Source: JAHWJR01 sp035942035
GTDB taxonomy: Bacteria; Actinomycetota; Acidimicrobiia; Acidimicrobiales; CADCSY01
Reading direction: 5' to 3'
NCBI GenBank assembly: GCA_035942035.1
Contig: DASZDK010000067.1
Coordinates: forward strand, 1-22,905
Length of the DNA: 22,905 nt
Within the stretch, counting starts at the first letter, position 1. Each line of letters begins with the position of its first letter. This document shows positions 15,200-21,864 of the stretch, in pieces. The notes below the pieces were generated by a model. The model saw only the letters and a list, made by a program, of their open reading frames with translations, made no database searches and was not told the DNA's origin. A program made the translations under genes and the position numbers.

Positions 15200-16198
15200 T
15201 CAGGGCGCGGTTCCGTTGCCGCCCGACCCCGAGAGGCGGGAGATGTCGACCGCCACACCCAGCGCCCCTGCGGAGCGCGCTGCGCCGATGTCACCAGGGC
15301 CGAGCCCCCCTTGCGCGTAGACGGGCAACGGGCAGGCCGCGACCAGCGCCTGCAGGCCGTCCCAACCCAGCGGCTGGTCCGAGGGGTGCGAAGCCGTGGG
15401 GAAAACCGGCGAGACGAGGGCGACGTCGGCATCCAGTGCGCTGGCGCGCTGAAGGTCCCGTGCGTCGTGAGCTGACACCGCCCACAGGCGCGTCGGCGGC
15501 CGCTCTATCAGACCGGCCAGCGCGGCGCCGCTGCTGTGCAGCCCGCACGCACCGCCCTGGCGTGCCTCGAGCGCCGTCCCGGACAGGAGGAGACGCAGTT
15601 CGGTCCCCCGCCTGGCCTGGCGCAGCCGGCGGGTGAGCTGGACCCGCTGCGCAGGCGCGAGCTCCGGTGCTCGCACGATCAGGAGCCGCAAGCCGTCGGC
15701 CACCAACGACGGGATCCTCGCCAGCAGGCCGTCAGCAGCGCCCGGCGCGCGGTTCACCCGGGCGACTGCCACAAGCTCGGGGAGCGCCAACGTCGCGAAG
15801 GCGCGCTCGTTGCTCGGCAGCAGCGGCCCGACCGTCGGGCGGGCGGCGTCCACCCATGCCAGCCGCTGGCCTTCCCTGCCCTTCGCCTCGCCCGACCACC
15901 GGCGCACGTGGAACCAATGCAACCGCACCCGCTTGGCCGGGAAGTCGTGCTCGTAGAAGCGCCAGGGCGAGAGTTCGAGGGCGCGGACGCCGATCTCCTC
16001 GAGCAACTCGCGCGCAGCGGCCTCCGCCGGGCTCTCACCCGGATCGACCTGGCCCCCGGGGAGCTCCCAGAAGCCGGCCGCGTCCTTGCCGGCCGGGCGT
16101 TCTGCCAGCAATACACGCCCGTCGGGCGCGCGGAGCACGCCGACCGCCACGTCGACCACGGGACGACCGACGAGGGGTAGACGGCGGGAAGGCAGCAT
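15200..16198 (-). CDS. Nudix hydrolase fused to a ThiE-like (thiamine phosphate synthase-like) domain
   Basis: The 332-aa product has an N-terminal MutT-type Nudix domain with a complete Nudix box at about residues 49-71 (G-x5-E55-x7-R63-E64-L-x-E67-E68-x-G70), preceded by GFWELPGG. This hydrolyses nucleoside diphosphate-type substrates, classically 8-oxo-dGTP. The C-terminal half (about 145-332) resembles thiamine phosphate synthase, with LWAVSAHDARDLQRA, DVALVSPVFPTASHP and PVYAQGGLGPGDI. MutT-ThiE-like fusions are known in proteobacteria, where the ThiE half is of uncertain activity. The ATG at 16198 shares one base with the preceding stop (TGATG); GTG at 16210 is a weaker alternative. Its place between acRAF and dabB suggests a role tied to carbon fixation, which is inference. 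Confidence 0.88.
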   Translation of the reverse strand: MLPSRRLPLVGRPVVDVAVGVLRAPDGRVLLAERPAGKDAAGFWELPGGQVDPGESPAEAAARELLEEIGVRALELSPWRFYEHDFPAKRVRLHWFHVRRWSGEAKGREGQRLAWVDAARPTVGPLLPSNERAFATLALPELVAVARVNRAPGAADGLLARIPSLVADGLRLLIVRAPELAPAQRVQLTRRLRQARRGTELRLLLSGTALEARQGGACGLHSSGAALAGLIERPPTRLWAVSAHDARDLQRASALDADVALVSPVFPTASHPSDQPLGWDGLQALVAACPLPVYAQGGLGPGDIGAARSAGALGVAVDISRLSGSGGNGTAP

Positions 16199-16431
16199 CA
16201 GTCCGGCCACACAGGTGTCGGCAGCCCACGAGATCGACGTGGCGACTGCGTCGGCGCCCGCTCCTCAGGATCCACGTGCTCGGTCTCCGTCGGAGGGGCC
16301 GAGTCCCCACTGGGATCCTCCGCCGGAGCTTCTTGGGCGATGGGTTCGCCGTCGGGGCCGAGCAGTGGGGTGCCGTCCTCCGTCGCCGCCTTGCTCGCGA
16401 GTTTGGCCGGGCGGCGTTTGGCGGGGGTCAT
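16198..16431 (-). CDS. Small disordered protein of unknown function in the carboxysome operon
   Basis: This 77-aa protein has a basic N-terminus (MTPAKRRPAKLASKAA), a short GTPLLGPDGEPI motif, an acidic Pro/Glu/Asp-rich middle and an Arg-rich end (SPRRSRGLPTPVWPD). No domain or membrane segment is seen, and it is likely disordered. The ATG starts one base after the acRAF-like stop, and its TGA overlaps the Nudix ATG. That tight placement argues that it is translated, not spurious. The opposite charge blocks and low complexity recall linker or adaptor peptides of condensates, but no function is assigned. The longer open frame upstream only overlaps the neighbouring gene. Confidence 0.6.
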   Translation of the reverse strand: MTPAKRRPAKLASKAATEDGTPLLGPDGEPIAQEAPAEDPSGDSAPPTETEHVDPEERAPTQSPRRSRGLPTPVWPD

Positions 16432-16432
16432 G

Positions 16433-16705
16433 TCAGGCTGCGTCCACGGTGGCGAGTGCCTCGGCGCGGGCGGCGAACTCCCGTGCCTCCGCGCCGAGCG
16501 CTCCATCCGAGCCATACACGGTGACGTTGACGTATGTCCGGCTGAAGCTCAGATCCGGATAGAGCCCGGTCTCCTTCGACAGGCCCGCCAGCCGCTCGAG
16601 GAAGGCTCGTGTCTCGGGGTAGGCGGTGAAGACGAAGCGGCGGTACAGCGACGATGGTGTCTCGACCTCCGTCCAGCCCTCCGGCCATCGGGGTTCCGTG
16701 GTCAT
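16433..16705 (-). CDS. acRAF-like Rubisco assembly factor (degenerate pterin dehydratase fold)
   Basis: This 90-aa protein belongs to the PCD-like family found in alpha-carboxysome operons and known as acRAF, a chaperone aiding form IA Rubisco assembly. Recognisable segments are SSLYRRFVFTAYPETRAFLE, GLYPDLSFSRTYVNVTVYG and a closing Ala/Glu-rich helix. The catalytic His-His-Pro pattern of true PCD, present in the gene at 4315-4596, is replaced by YPDLS, consistent with loss of enzyme activity. GAGGAG lies seven or eight bases before the ATG. It follows csoS1 after a 138-base gap, so it may be less strongly expressed than the shell genes. Confidence 0.88.
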   Translation of the reverse strand: MTTEPRWPEGWTEVETPSSLYRRFVFTAYPETRAFLERLAGLSKETGLYPDLSFSRTYVNVTVYGSDGALGAEAREFAARAEALATVDAA

Positions 16706-16738
16706 CTGGCTCTCCTCGTCGATGCATGGGGCTCCTCA

Positions 16739-16761
16739 ACGCCAGCCGGGTGGCCTGGCGT
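16739..16761. other. Hairpin between csoS1 and the acRAF-like gene
   Basis: ACGCCAG (16739-16745) and CTGGCGT (16755-16761) are perfect 7-base arms with a 9-base loop, in the largest gap of the carboxysome cluster (16706-16843). It may protect or trim the upstream shell-gene message or attenuate read-through. No T tract follows. The rest of this 138-base gap shows no gene. Confidence 0.4.
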
Positions 16762-16843
16762 CGTCCCACCCGAGCTGGGCGCCTGCGCTCGACTCGCCCC
16801 CCCGGAGTACCGCGGCGGAGCGAACAGCCCATCTGGAGGACGC

Positions 16844-17173
16844 CTACACCGGTGCGACCTGGGTGTCCTGGGCACCCTGGGGAAGGATCGGCTCAACCTC
16901 GCTGTGCGGCCGGGCGATGATGTGCGCGGCAGCCAGGCCGTCGCCCACGCGCTCGCACGCGTCAGCACCGGCACGGACTGCGGCGTTCACGGCGCCCGTC
17001 TCGCCACGGACGAGCACGGTGACGTAGCCGCCGCCGACGAACTGGCGGCCGACCAGCCGCACCTCTGACGCCTTGGTCATGGCGTCGGCAGCCTCGATCG
17101 CCGGGACGAGCCCCCGGGTCTCGATCATGCCCAGGGCAATGCCCGGAATGTCGGCTCCATTGTTGCTGGCCAT
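16844..17173 (-). CDS. csoS1: Carboxysome shell hexamer protein CsoS1 (BMC-H)
   Basis: This 109-aa single BMC domain forms the hexamers that tile the shell facets. The fold is clear: GIALGMIETRGLVPAIEAAD, AMTKASEVRLVGRQFVGGGY, VTVLVRGETGAVNAAVRAG and HIIARPHSEVEPILP. FVGGG at about residues 45-49 is the central-pore loop of CsoS1, the route for bicarbonate and sugar phosphates. GAGGAAACAG precedes the ATG. Many alpha-carboxysome operons carry two or three tandem CsoS1 copies plus CsoS1D. Here a single copy is visible, so other paralogues would have to lie elsewhere. A 77-base gap separates it from csoS4B. Confidence 0.96.
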   Translation of the reverse strand: MASNNGADIPGIALGMIETRGLVPAIEAADAMTKASEVRLVGRQFVGGGYVTVLVRGETGAVNAAVRAGADACERVGDGLAAAHIIARPHSEVEPILPQGAQDTQVAPV

Positions 17174-17250
17174 CTGTTTCCTCCATAGTTGAGTTGAGCT
17201 CGGGTGTTACAGGATAGAGAGGGGTTTTGCAGGACAGGGAATTGGACGAG

Positions 17251-17511
17251 TCAGTCGTACCAGCGCTCCTCGGTCCAGTAGTCGATGATCCCGCCGATGG
17301 TCAGGTCGGTGGTGATACTCGGATCGCCGGTGGCATGGCGGGCCGCCGAGGTGCGCATGGTGATGACGAAGTCGCCCGGCCTTGTGCCGACCGCGTCGAG
17401 CGCCACTTCCAGGTCGCCGCTGTCGTCCTCGACCACCCGTAGTGACCTGTCTTGGAGCGTGGGGACTCGAGCGGTGGTGACGAGGTCGCGAACGACGCGG
17501 TGGATGTTCAT
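17251..17511 (-). CDS. csoS4B: Carboxysome shell vertex protein CsoS4B (BMC-P)
   Basis: This 86-aa EutN/CcmL-type protein forms pentamers that cap the shell vertices. Segments are VVRDLVTTARVPTLQDRSLR, VEDDSGDLEVALDAVGTRPG and DLTIGGIIDYWTEE, all typical of CsoS4. Length is normal. The start is the ATG at 17511, overlapping the csoS4A stop as ATGA; the longer open frame upstream shadows csoS4A. Unlike its partner CsoS4A it has no C-terminal extension, ending six residues after IIDYWT. Confidence 0.95.
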   Translation of the reverse strand: MNIHRVVRDLVTTARVPTLQDRSLRVVEDDSGDLEVALDAVGTRPGDFVITMRTSAARHATGDPSITTDLTIGGIIDYWTEERWYD

Positions 17512-17891
17512 CGTCGCGCCTTGCCGTCCCCAGACCTGGCGGCCCGCTCCTTGCCGTCCCCAGATTTGGCGGCCCGCTCCTTTCCGTTGCCGTCCCCAGA
17601 TCCGTTGCCGTCCCCAGACTTGGCGGCCCGCTCCTCTTCCGGACTCGGCTCGTCCCAGTAGTCGATGATGCCGACGATGGTCAGGTCGCTCGGGTAGTCC
17701 TTGTGGCCGGCGGCTTCGCGCGCTGCCGAGCTGCCAGCCGCGATCACCCAGTCGCCGGGCTTGCAGCCGACGGGGTCGACCGCCACCTGCTTGCCTCCCG
17801 ACCGGTCCCGAACGACCAGCAGCCGCTGGCTCTGGAGCTTGCCGATGCGGGCGGTGGCGACCAGCGTGTCTTCGACGCAGAAGATCTTCAT
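17508..17891 (-). CDS. csoS4A: Carboxysome shell vertex protein CsoS4A with repetitive C-terminal extension
   Basis: Residues 1 to about 80 are a normal BMC-P (EutN/CcmL) domain: MKIFCVEDTLVATARIGKLQ, RLLVVRDRSGGKQVAVDPVG, KPGDWVIAAGSSAARE and DLTIVGIIDYWDE. Usual CsoS4A proteins end there (about 83 aa). This one is 127 aa, with a charged, Gly-rich tail made of a decapeptide unit KERAAKSGDG repeated about three times plus a GNGSGDGNG spacer, ending in KARR. The tail has no stop-codon or frame break and the downstream csoS4B ATG overlaps its TGA, so it is translated as one protein. Both junctions are ATGA overlaps. The tail may be flexible and reach into the lumen or out of the vertex; this is inference. 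Confidence 0.94.
   Translation of the reverse strand: MKIFCVEDTLVATARIGKLQSQRLLVVRDRSGGKQVAVDPVGCKPGDWVIAAGSSAAREAAGHKDYPSDLTIVGIIDYWDEPSPEEERAAKSGDGNGSGDGNGKERAAKSGDGKERAARSGDGKARR
17521..17634. repeat. 30-bp direct repeats in the csoS4A 3' end
   Basis: Unit TTGCCGTCCCCAGACCTGGC plus GGCCCGCTCC is present at 17521-17550, 17551-17580 and 17605-17634, with a partial copy (about 17587-17604) between. One unit equals ten codons, so copy-number change keeps the frame. It encodes the decapeptide repeats of the CsoS4A tail. Confidence 0.9.
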
Positions 17892-19465
17892 CGCTGTGCC
17901 TCCTTCGGTCGCGCTCCCGCTGGCGGCGAGCTCGGCGGGCATTCGCCCTCCGCATCGACCAGCTCCAGGCGCGACCGGTTCCGCGCTCGCACGACCCCTT
18001 GGGTGACGAGGCCAGCAGGGCCGGCCGCACCCGCATACCGGGCCTCGATCGCCGCGGTCAGGCGGCGAGCACGTGCTTGCGCCCCGGCGCTGGCGCCCGG
18101 GATGCGCTCGTCGTAGTCGACGTGCACGAGCACCGGCACCGCTAGCCCGTGCGGCGCGTTCGTCTTTCCGAGGACCTCGATGCCGACGTCGAGGTCGACG
18201 GCACCTTCTTCGAGCGTGTCCATCTGCGCCTGGAAGCTGAGGTTGCGCAGCTGAACGTCGTCGATGGCGTCGCCAGCCACGACCAGCTTCTCGCCGTGGC
18301 CGGCATCCGCGTACGTTCCGCCGTTCCAGCCGCGAACGGCGTCGACCTGGCCGATGTTGTTCTTGAGCAGGTAGCCGCAGAGCCAGCGCATGCCTTCGGT
18401 TGCGGCGTCGGCCGCGTCCACGCCGGCGCAGTCGGCGACCGCGTGGCGGATGAACTCCTTGGCGGCCTCACGCTCGAGGCTCGCAGTCTGCTCGTAGAGC
18501 GTGGCGCTGGAGACGAAGCGGTCCACGTCCGTCCCACCGGCGGCGTCGGGAACGTGGACGTTGATGGCGTCGGTGTCAGTGTCCACGCCGACGAGCAGCG
18601 TGGCCACGCTCGCCGCGCAGCACTGCGTGGACTCGACGGCACCCTCGAACTCCTGGAGCCGCCCAAGCAGGGCGGTCGCGGCGCGCACCTCGTCACTAGC
18701 GAACGCGGCACAGCCCTTGTGGCGTGGGTCGATGCTGCTGAAGTGGTAGAGCCCGATCTTCAGGTAGCGCGTGGGCTCGCTGGCGTCGTTCGGCCAGCCC
18801 TCACGCCAGCGTCGCAGCTCCACCGCTTCCCAACGGTGCAGCGCGTCCTCGACGTCGAACATGGCGCCGGCGTACGCGTCGCGCCACACCACGACAGCGG
18901 GCGGCACCCGCAGGATGAAATCGACCGCCCCCGCCAGGCGGCCGTCGGCGCAGGCGGTGATGTCGACGGCGTGGAAGCCGAAACGCCGGATCAACACCTC
19001 GGCGCTCTCGCCCTCGTCCAGCAGCGGCGCGAGGTCCCGGTCGAACTCGCGCTCCACCAGGTTGCGGAAGGTCCCGAGCACGCAGCGGGCGTGGATGCGA
19101 CCGAGGTCCAGCGGTGTGCTCCAAGACGACTCGAGCTCGGCCGCCGGGATGTCGACCCCGAGCGCGTTGGCCAGCTCCCGATGCGCCTGCTCGGGGAAGC
19201 CGTCGTCGAACTGGCGCGGTGCCAGCCGGCGCAGGACCGGTTCGATGAGCGCGAAGGCGGCCCCGATCTCCTCGGCTCGCTGGTTCAGGGCGGCGCTGAG
19301 CGCCGGCTCGGCCAGCGGATGCTCACCCGCCGGCAGGCTGAACCCGTTCCGGGCCGGCTGGCCCGGCGGCGACATCACCGTCGCCACCGCGCCCGGGCGC
19401 GACCAGGCCGCAGCCTGGTCCCAGGGAGCAAGCCAGCGCCCGTCGGGCTGGAGCAGGGACTTCAT
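17888..19465 (-). CDS. csoS3: Carboxysomal carbonic anhydrase CsoSCA (CsoS3)
   Basis: CsoSCA is the zinc carbonic anhydrase inside the alpha-carboxysome, releasing CO2 from bicarbonate beside Rubisco. The 525-aa product (family about 510-550) has the zinc ligands Cys172 (DITACADGR), His241 (LYHFSSID) and Cys252 (HKGCAAF). The spacing of 69 and 11 is the same as in the Halothiobacillus enzyme, with Asp174 and Arg176 also kept. The N-terminal ~60 residues form a poorly conserved segment (WLAPWDQAAAWSRPG) that in other species tethers the enzyme to Rubisco. The Pro/Ala-rich C-terminal tail (CPPSSPPAGARPKE) is likely disordered. It begins with an ATGA overlap with csoS2 and ends with an ATGA overlap with csoS4A. 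Confidence 0.96.
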   Translation of the reverse strand: MKSLLQPDGRWLAPWDQAAAWSRPGAVATVMSPPGQPARNGFSLPAGEHPLAEPALSAALNQRAEEIGAAFALIEPVLRRLAPRQFDDGFPEQAHRELANALGVDIPAAELESSWSTPLDLGRIHARCVLGTFRNLVEREFDRDLAPLLDEGESAEVLIRRFGFHAVDITACADGRLAGAVDFILRVPPAVVVWRDAYAGAMFDVEDALHRWEAVELRRWREGWPNDASEPTRYLKIGLYHFSSIDPRHKGCAAFASDEVRAATALLGRLQEFEGAVESTQCCAASVATLLVGVDTDTDAINVHVPDAAGGTDVDRFVSSATLYEQTASLEREAAKEFIRHAVADCAGVDAADAATEGMRWLCGYLLKNNIGQVDAVRGWNGGTYADAGHGEKLVVAGDAIDDVQLRNLSFQAQMDTLEEGAVDLDVGIEVLGKTNAPHGLAVPVLVHVDYDERIPGASAGAQARARRLTAAIEARYAGAAGPAGLVTQGVVRARNRSRLELVDAEGECPPSSPPAGARPKEAQR

Positions 19466-21864
19466 CCCTGGGCCCCGCCAGAGAGGGTGACCCTAGTCGC
19501 CGCCTCCGGGCTCCAGCCGGAGCGGCCGGTGACGATCTGGGTCTGGCGCGGCCCTCCGGGCGTGGCCAGGTGGGCGAACCTGCCCGCGCCGGCCCAGCCG
19601 TGGGGCCCGCCGCCGCCCTCGCTGGGGTTGCGCCCGGCCGCGATGTAGCCCTCGGTGCCGGTGACCAGGTCGTTGGCCGTCCAGGCGGAACCGGTGACCG
19701 CACGGCCTTCGGTGCGCCCTTCGCCCGTGACCGCCGGTTGCTTGCCGTTTGTGTTCGGGCGGGGCCGGAACAGGAACTCGTTGTTGCCGGTCACCATGCC
19801 GTCGCCGACGGCGAAGGACCCGGTGATGCCGCCAGGCACGCTGGACGGCGGCGGCGCCGGGTCGCCGGTCTCCTGCGTGGCGGCGGCGGCGCGCTCCCTG
19901 CCTGCCAGGCGCCGCGCCAGGGCCACCGGGAAGCCTCGCTCGCCGGCCCAGTCGTCGGCCGCCGGCTCTGCGGCCCGCAGATCGCCGTAGTAGGGCGTCC
20001 CGGTGACGGTGTCCAGCGGGCCGATCTCGGTGGTGCCGGTGACCCCCTCGCCGGACATGGGGAGGTCGCCGGTCAGGGCCACACCTTCCGGCCTGGGCTC
20101 GAGGCGGTGAGCCGCGGACTCACCCTCGTCGAGCTCGCACCAGCCGAAGACGGTGGATGGCCCCTGGTACGGCGTGCCGGTCACCGGGCGGCAGGCACCC
20201 GGCTCGTCGCCGGTGACGTTGGGGCGGTGCTCCACGCTGGGACCCGTGACCTGCTGCCCGCCCCAGGTCTGGGCCACGGTCACCTTGCCGGCGGTCACCG
20301 GGTCCAGACGCGACCGGTTGAGGTGGGCTGCCGGCGCGGTACCGCCACCGGTGCCGCCGCACTGGCTGGAGTAGGAGAGGGGGTCCTGGTACTGGTCGCC
20401 GGTGATCGGGCGGCAGACGCCGGCCTCGTTCCCGGTGACGCGCCCGCTGAGGCCGACGGCCGTGCCGGTGACGGGCAGCCCGTCGTCGGTGTTCGCCAGC
20501 GCGTACCCGGGCCCGTCCCCACTCGAAGCCACCATTCCAGGCTGTCCCAGCCTGGTGCCGACCGCGGTCGCGCCGTGCGGGTCGGCCCGGCGCGGGAACT
20601 GCGTAGGACGGTAGGTGCCGTCGCTGCGCTGAGTCAGGTCGTCGTCGAGCTTCTGGTCGGCTTCGCCGGTGATGGGAAGGTGCTCGCCAGGCTCGTCGCC
20701 GGTGATGGGCACCTTGTTACGAACCATGGTCCCCGAGACGACGAGGCCCTCCGGCGTGCGCGCCCGCCCGACCTTCCGCCCGGTCAGCCCGGCGCCCGAC
20801 GCCGGGGCCGGCCCGTCGGCCCCGAAGTACTGCGGGCCCGACACCGGGAGCGCGGCGCCGGCCTCGTCGCCCGTGACCCGCACGCCCGGACCGATCCGCA
20901 GCCCGGTCACCCGCTGGCCGCGGTGGGTGGGCGACTCGATGACCTTGGGCGGGTGCGTGACCCGGCCCTGTCGCTGCGGCCTGCTGATCCCTGCGCTGCC
21001 GGAGCGGCTCGCCTGGGCGCGTCGAGCCCGGGCCTGCTCGCGACCCGAGCCGGTGCCGTCGACGTGCGGGCTCTCCGCGGCGGGCGGCGCGCCGGCGCCG
21101 GCTGCAGCCGAGGGCGAGCCGGCGCCGTTCAGCGCCACCTTGCCCTGGGCCATCTGGCGGCGGCGCTGCATGGACAGGGCCCGCCCCAGGTGGGCTTCGG
21201 CCACGCCGTTGGTCGCGACCGCCGTCCGCTCCGGAGCCCTTTGCGCGCCGCTCGGCGCCCCTTGACCGTTGGCAGCGGCGGCGGGGGGCGGGCCGCCGCC
21301 GTTCAGCGCCACCTTGCCCTGGGCCATCTGGCGGCGGCGTTGCATGGACACAGCGCGGCCGTGGTGGGCCTCGGCCACGCCGTTGGTCGCGACCGCCGTC
21401 CGCTCCGGAGCCCTTTGCGCGCCGCTCGCCGCGCCTTGACCGTTGGGAGCGGCAGGGGGCGCGCCGTTGACGCCGTTGACGTTCAGGTTCTCCGCGGGCG
21501 GAGCGCCGCCGCCGTTCAGCGCCCCCTTGCCCTGGGCCATCTGGCGGCGGCGCTGCATGGACACGGCGCGGCCGTGGTGGGCCTCGGCCACGCCGTTGGT
21601 CGCGACCGCCTTCCCGTCCGGAGCCCCTTGCGCGCCGTTCGACGCGCCTTCACCGTTCGGGCCGGCGGGGGGCGCCCCCCCGCCGTTGCCGCCGTTGACG
21701 TTCAGGTTCTCCGCGGCAGGCGGCGCGCCGCCGCCGTTCAGCGCCTCCTTGCCCTGGGCCTCCTGGCGGCGCCGCAACACCGCCGCGGCGCGGCCGCCAC
21801 TGGCACCATCTACGAGCTCGGCCAGGTCAGCGCTGCTGGCGGTGTCGACCGCGTACATTCCCAT
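19462..21864 (-). CDS. csoS2: Carboxysome scaffold protein CsoS2
   Basis: CsoS2 is the disordered scaffold linking Rubisco to the shell. The 800-aa product has three parts. The N region has four Rubisco-binding repeats at about 24-42 (GRAAAVLRRRQEAQGKEAL), 98-116, 169-187 and 227-245, the last three nearly identical (GRAxSMQRRRQMAQGKxAL). A middle region from about 318 to 570 has repeated [VI]TG motifs such as VTGDEPGACRPVTGTPYQG. A C region from about 596 to 800 ends TLSGGAQG, the conserved shell-binding terminus. Only four cysteines are seen (484, 502, 558, 576); the early M repeats have Ala or His where Cys is usual. GGTGGAGG lies nine bases before the ATG, inside the mini-CsoS2 end. The stop overlaps csoS3 as ATGA. 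Confidence 0.96.
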   Translation of the reverse strand: MGMYAVDTASSADLAELVDGASGGRAAAVLRRRQEAQGKEALNGGGAPPAAENLNVNGGNGGGAPPAGPNGEGASNGAQGAPDGKAVATNGVAEAHHGRAVSMQRRRQMAQGKGALNGGGAPPAENLNVNGVNGAPPAAPNGQGAASGAQRAPERTAVATNGVAEAHHGRAVSMQRRRQMAQGKVALNGGGPPPAAAANGQGAPSGAQRAPERTAVATNGVAEAHLGRALSMQRRRQMAQGKVALNGAGSPSAAAGAGAPPAAESPHVDGTGSGREQARARRAQASRSGSAGISRPQRQGRVTHPPKVIESPTHRGQRVTGLRIGPGVRVTGDEAGAALPVSGPQYFGADGPAPASGAGLTGRKVGRARTPEGLVVSGTMVRNKVPITGDEPGEHLPITGEADQKLDDDLTQRSDGTYRPTQFPRRADPHGATAVGTRLGQPGMVASSGDGPGYALANTDDGLPVTGTAVGLSGRVTGNEAGVCRPITGDQYQDPLSYSSQCGGTGGGTAPAAHLNRSRLDPVTAGKVTVAQTWGGQQVTGPSVEHRPNVTGDEPGACRPVTGTPYQGPSTVFGWCELDEGESAAHRLEPRPEGVALTGDLPMSGEGVTGTTEIGPLDTVTGTPYYGDLRAAEPAADDWAGERGFPVALARRLAGRERAAAATQETGDPAPPPSSVPGGITGSFAVGDGMVTGNNEFLFRPRPNTNGKQPAVTGEGRTEGRAVTGSAWTANDLVTGTEGYIAAGRNPSEGGGGPHGWAGAGRFAHLATPGGPRQTQIVTGRSGWSPEAATRVTLSGGAQG
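21125..21775. repeat. Near-identical DNA repeats encoding CsoS2 N-type motifs
   Basis: The block reading CTTGCCCTGGGCCATCTGGC on the plus strand recurs near 21140, 21312 and 21526, with a diverged copy near 21750. A further copy sits in the mini-gene near 21957. Identity extends over 80-130 bases around each, so the region can lose or gain repeats by recombination. Confidence 0.85.
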
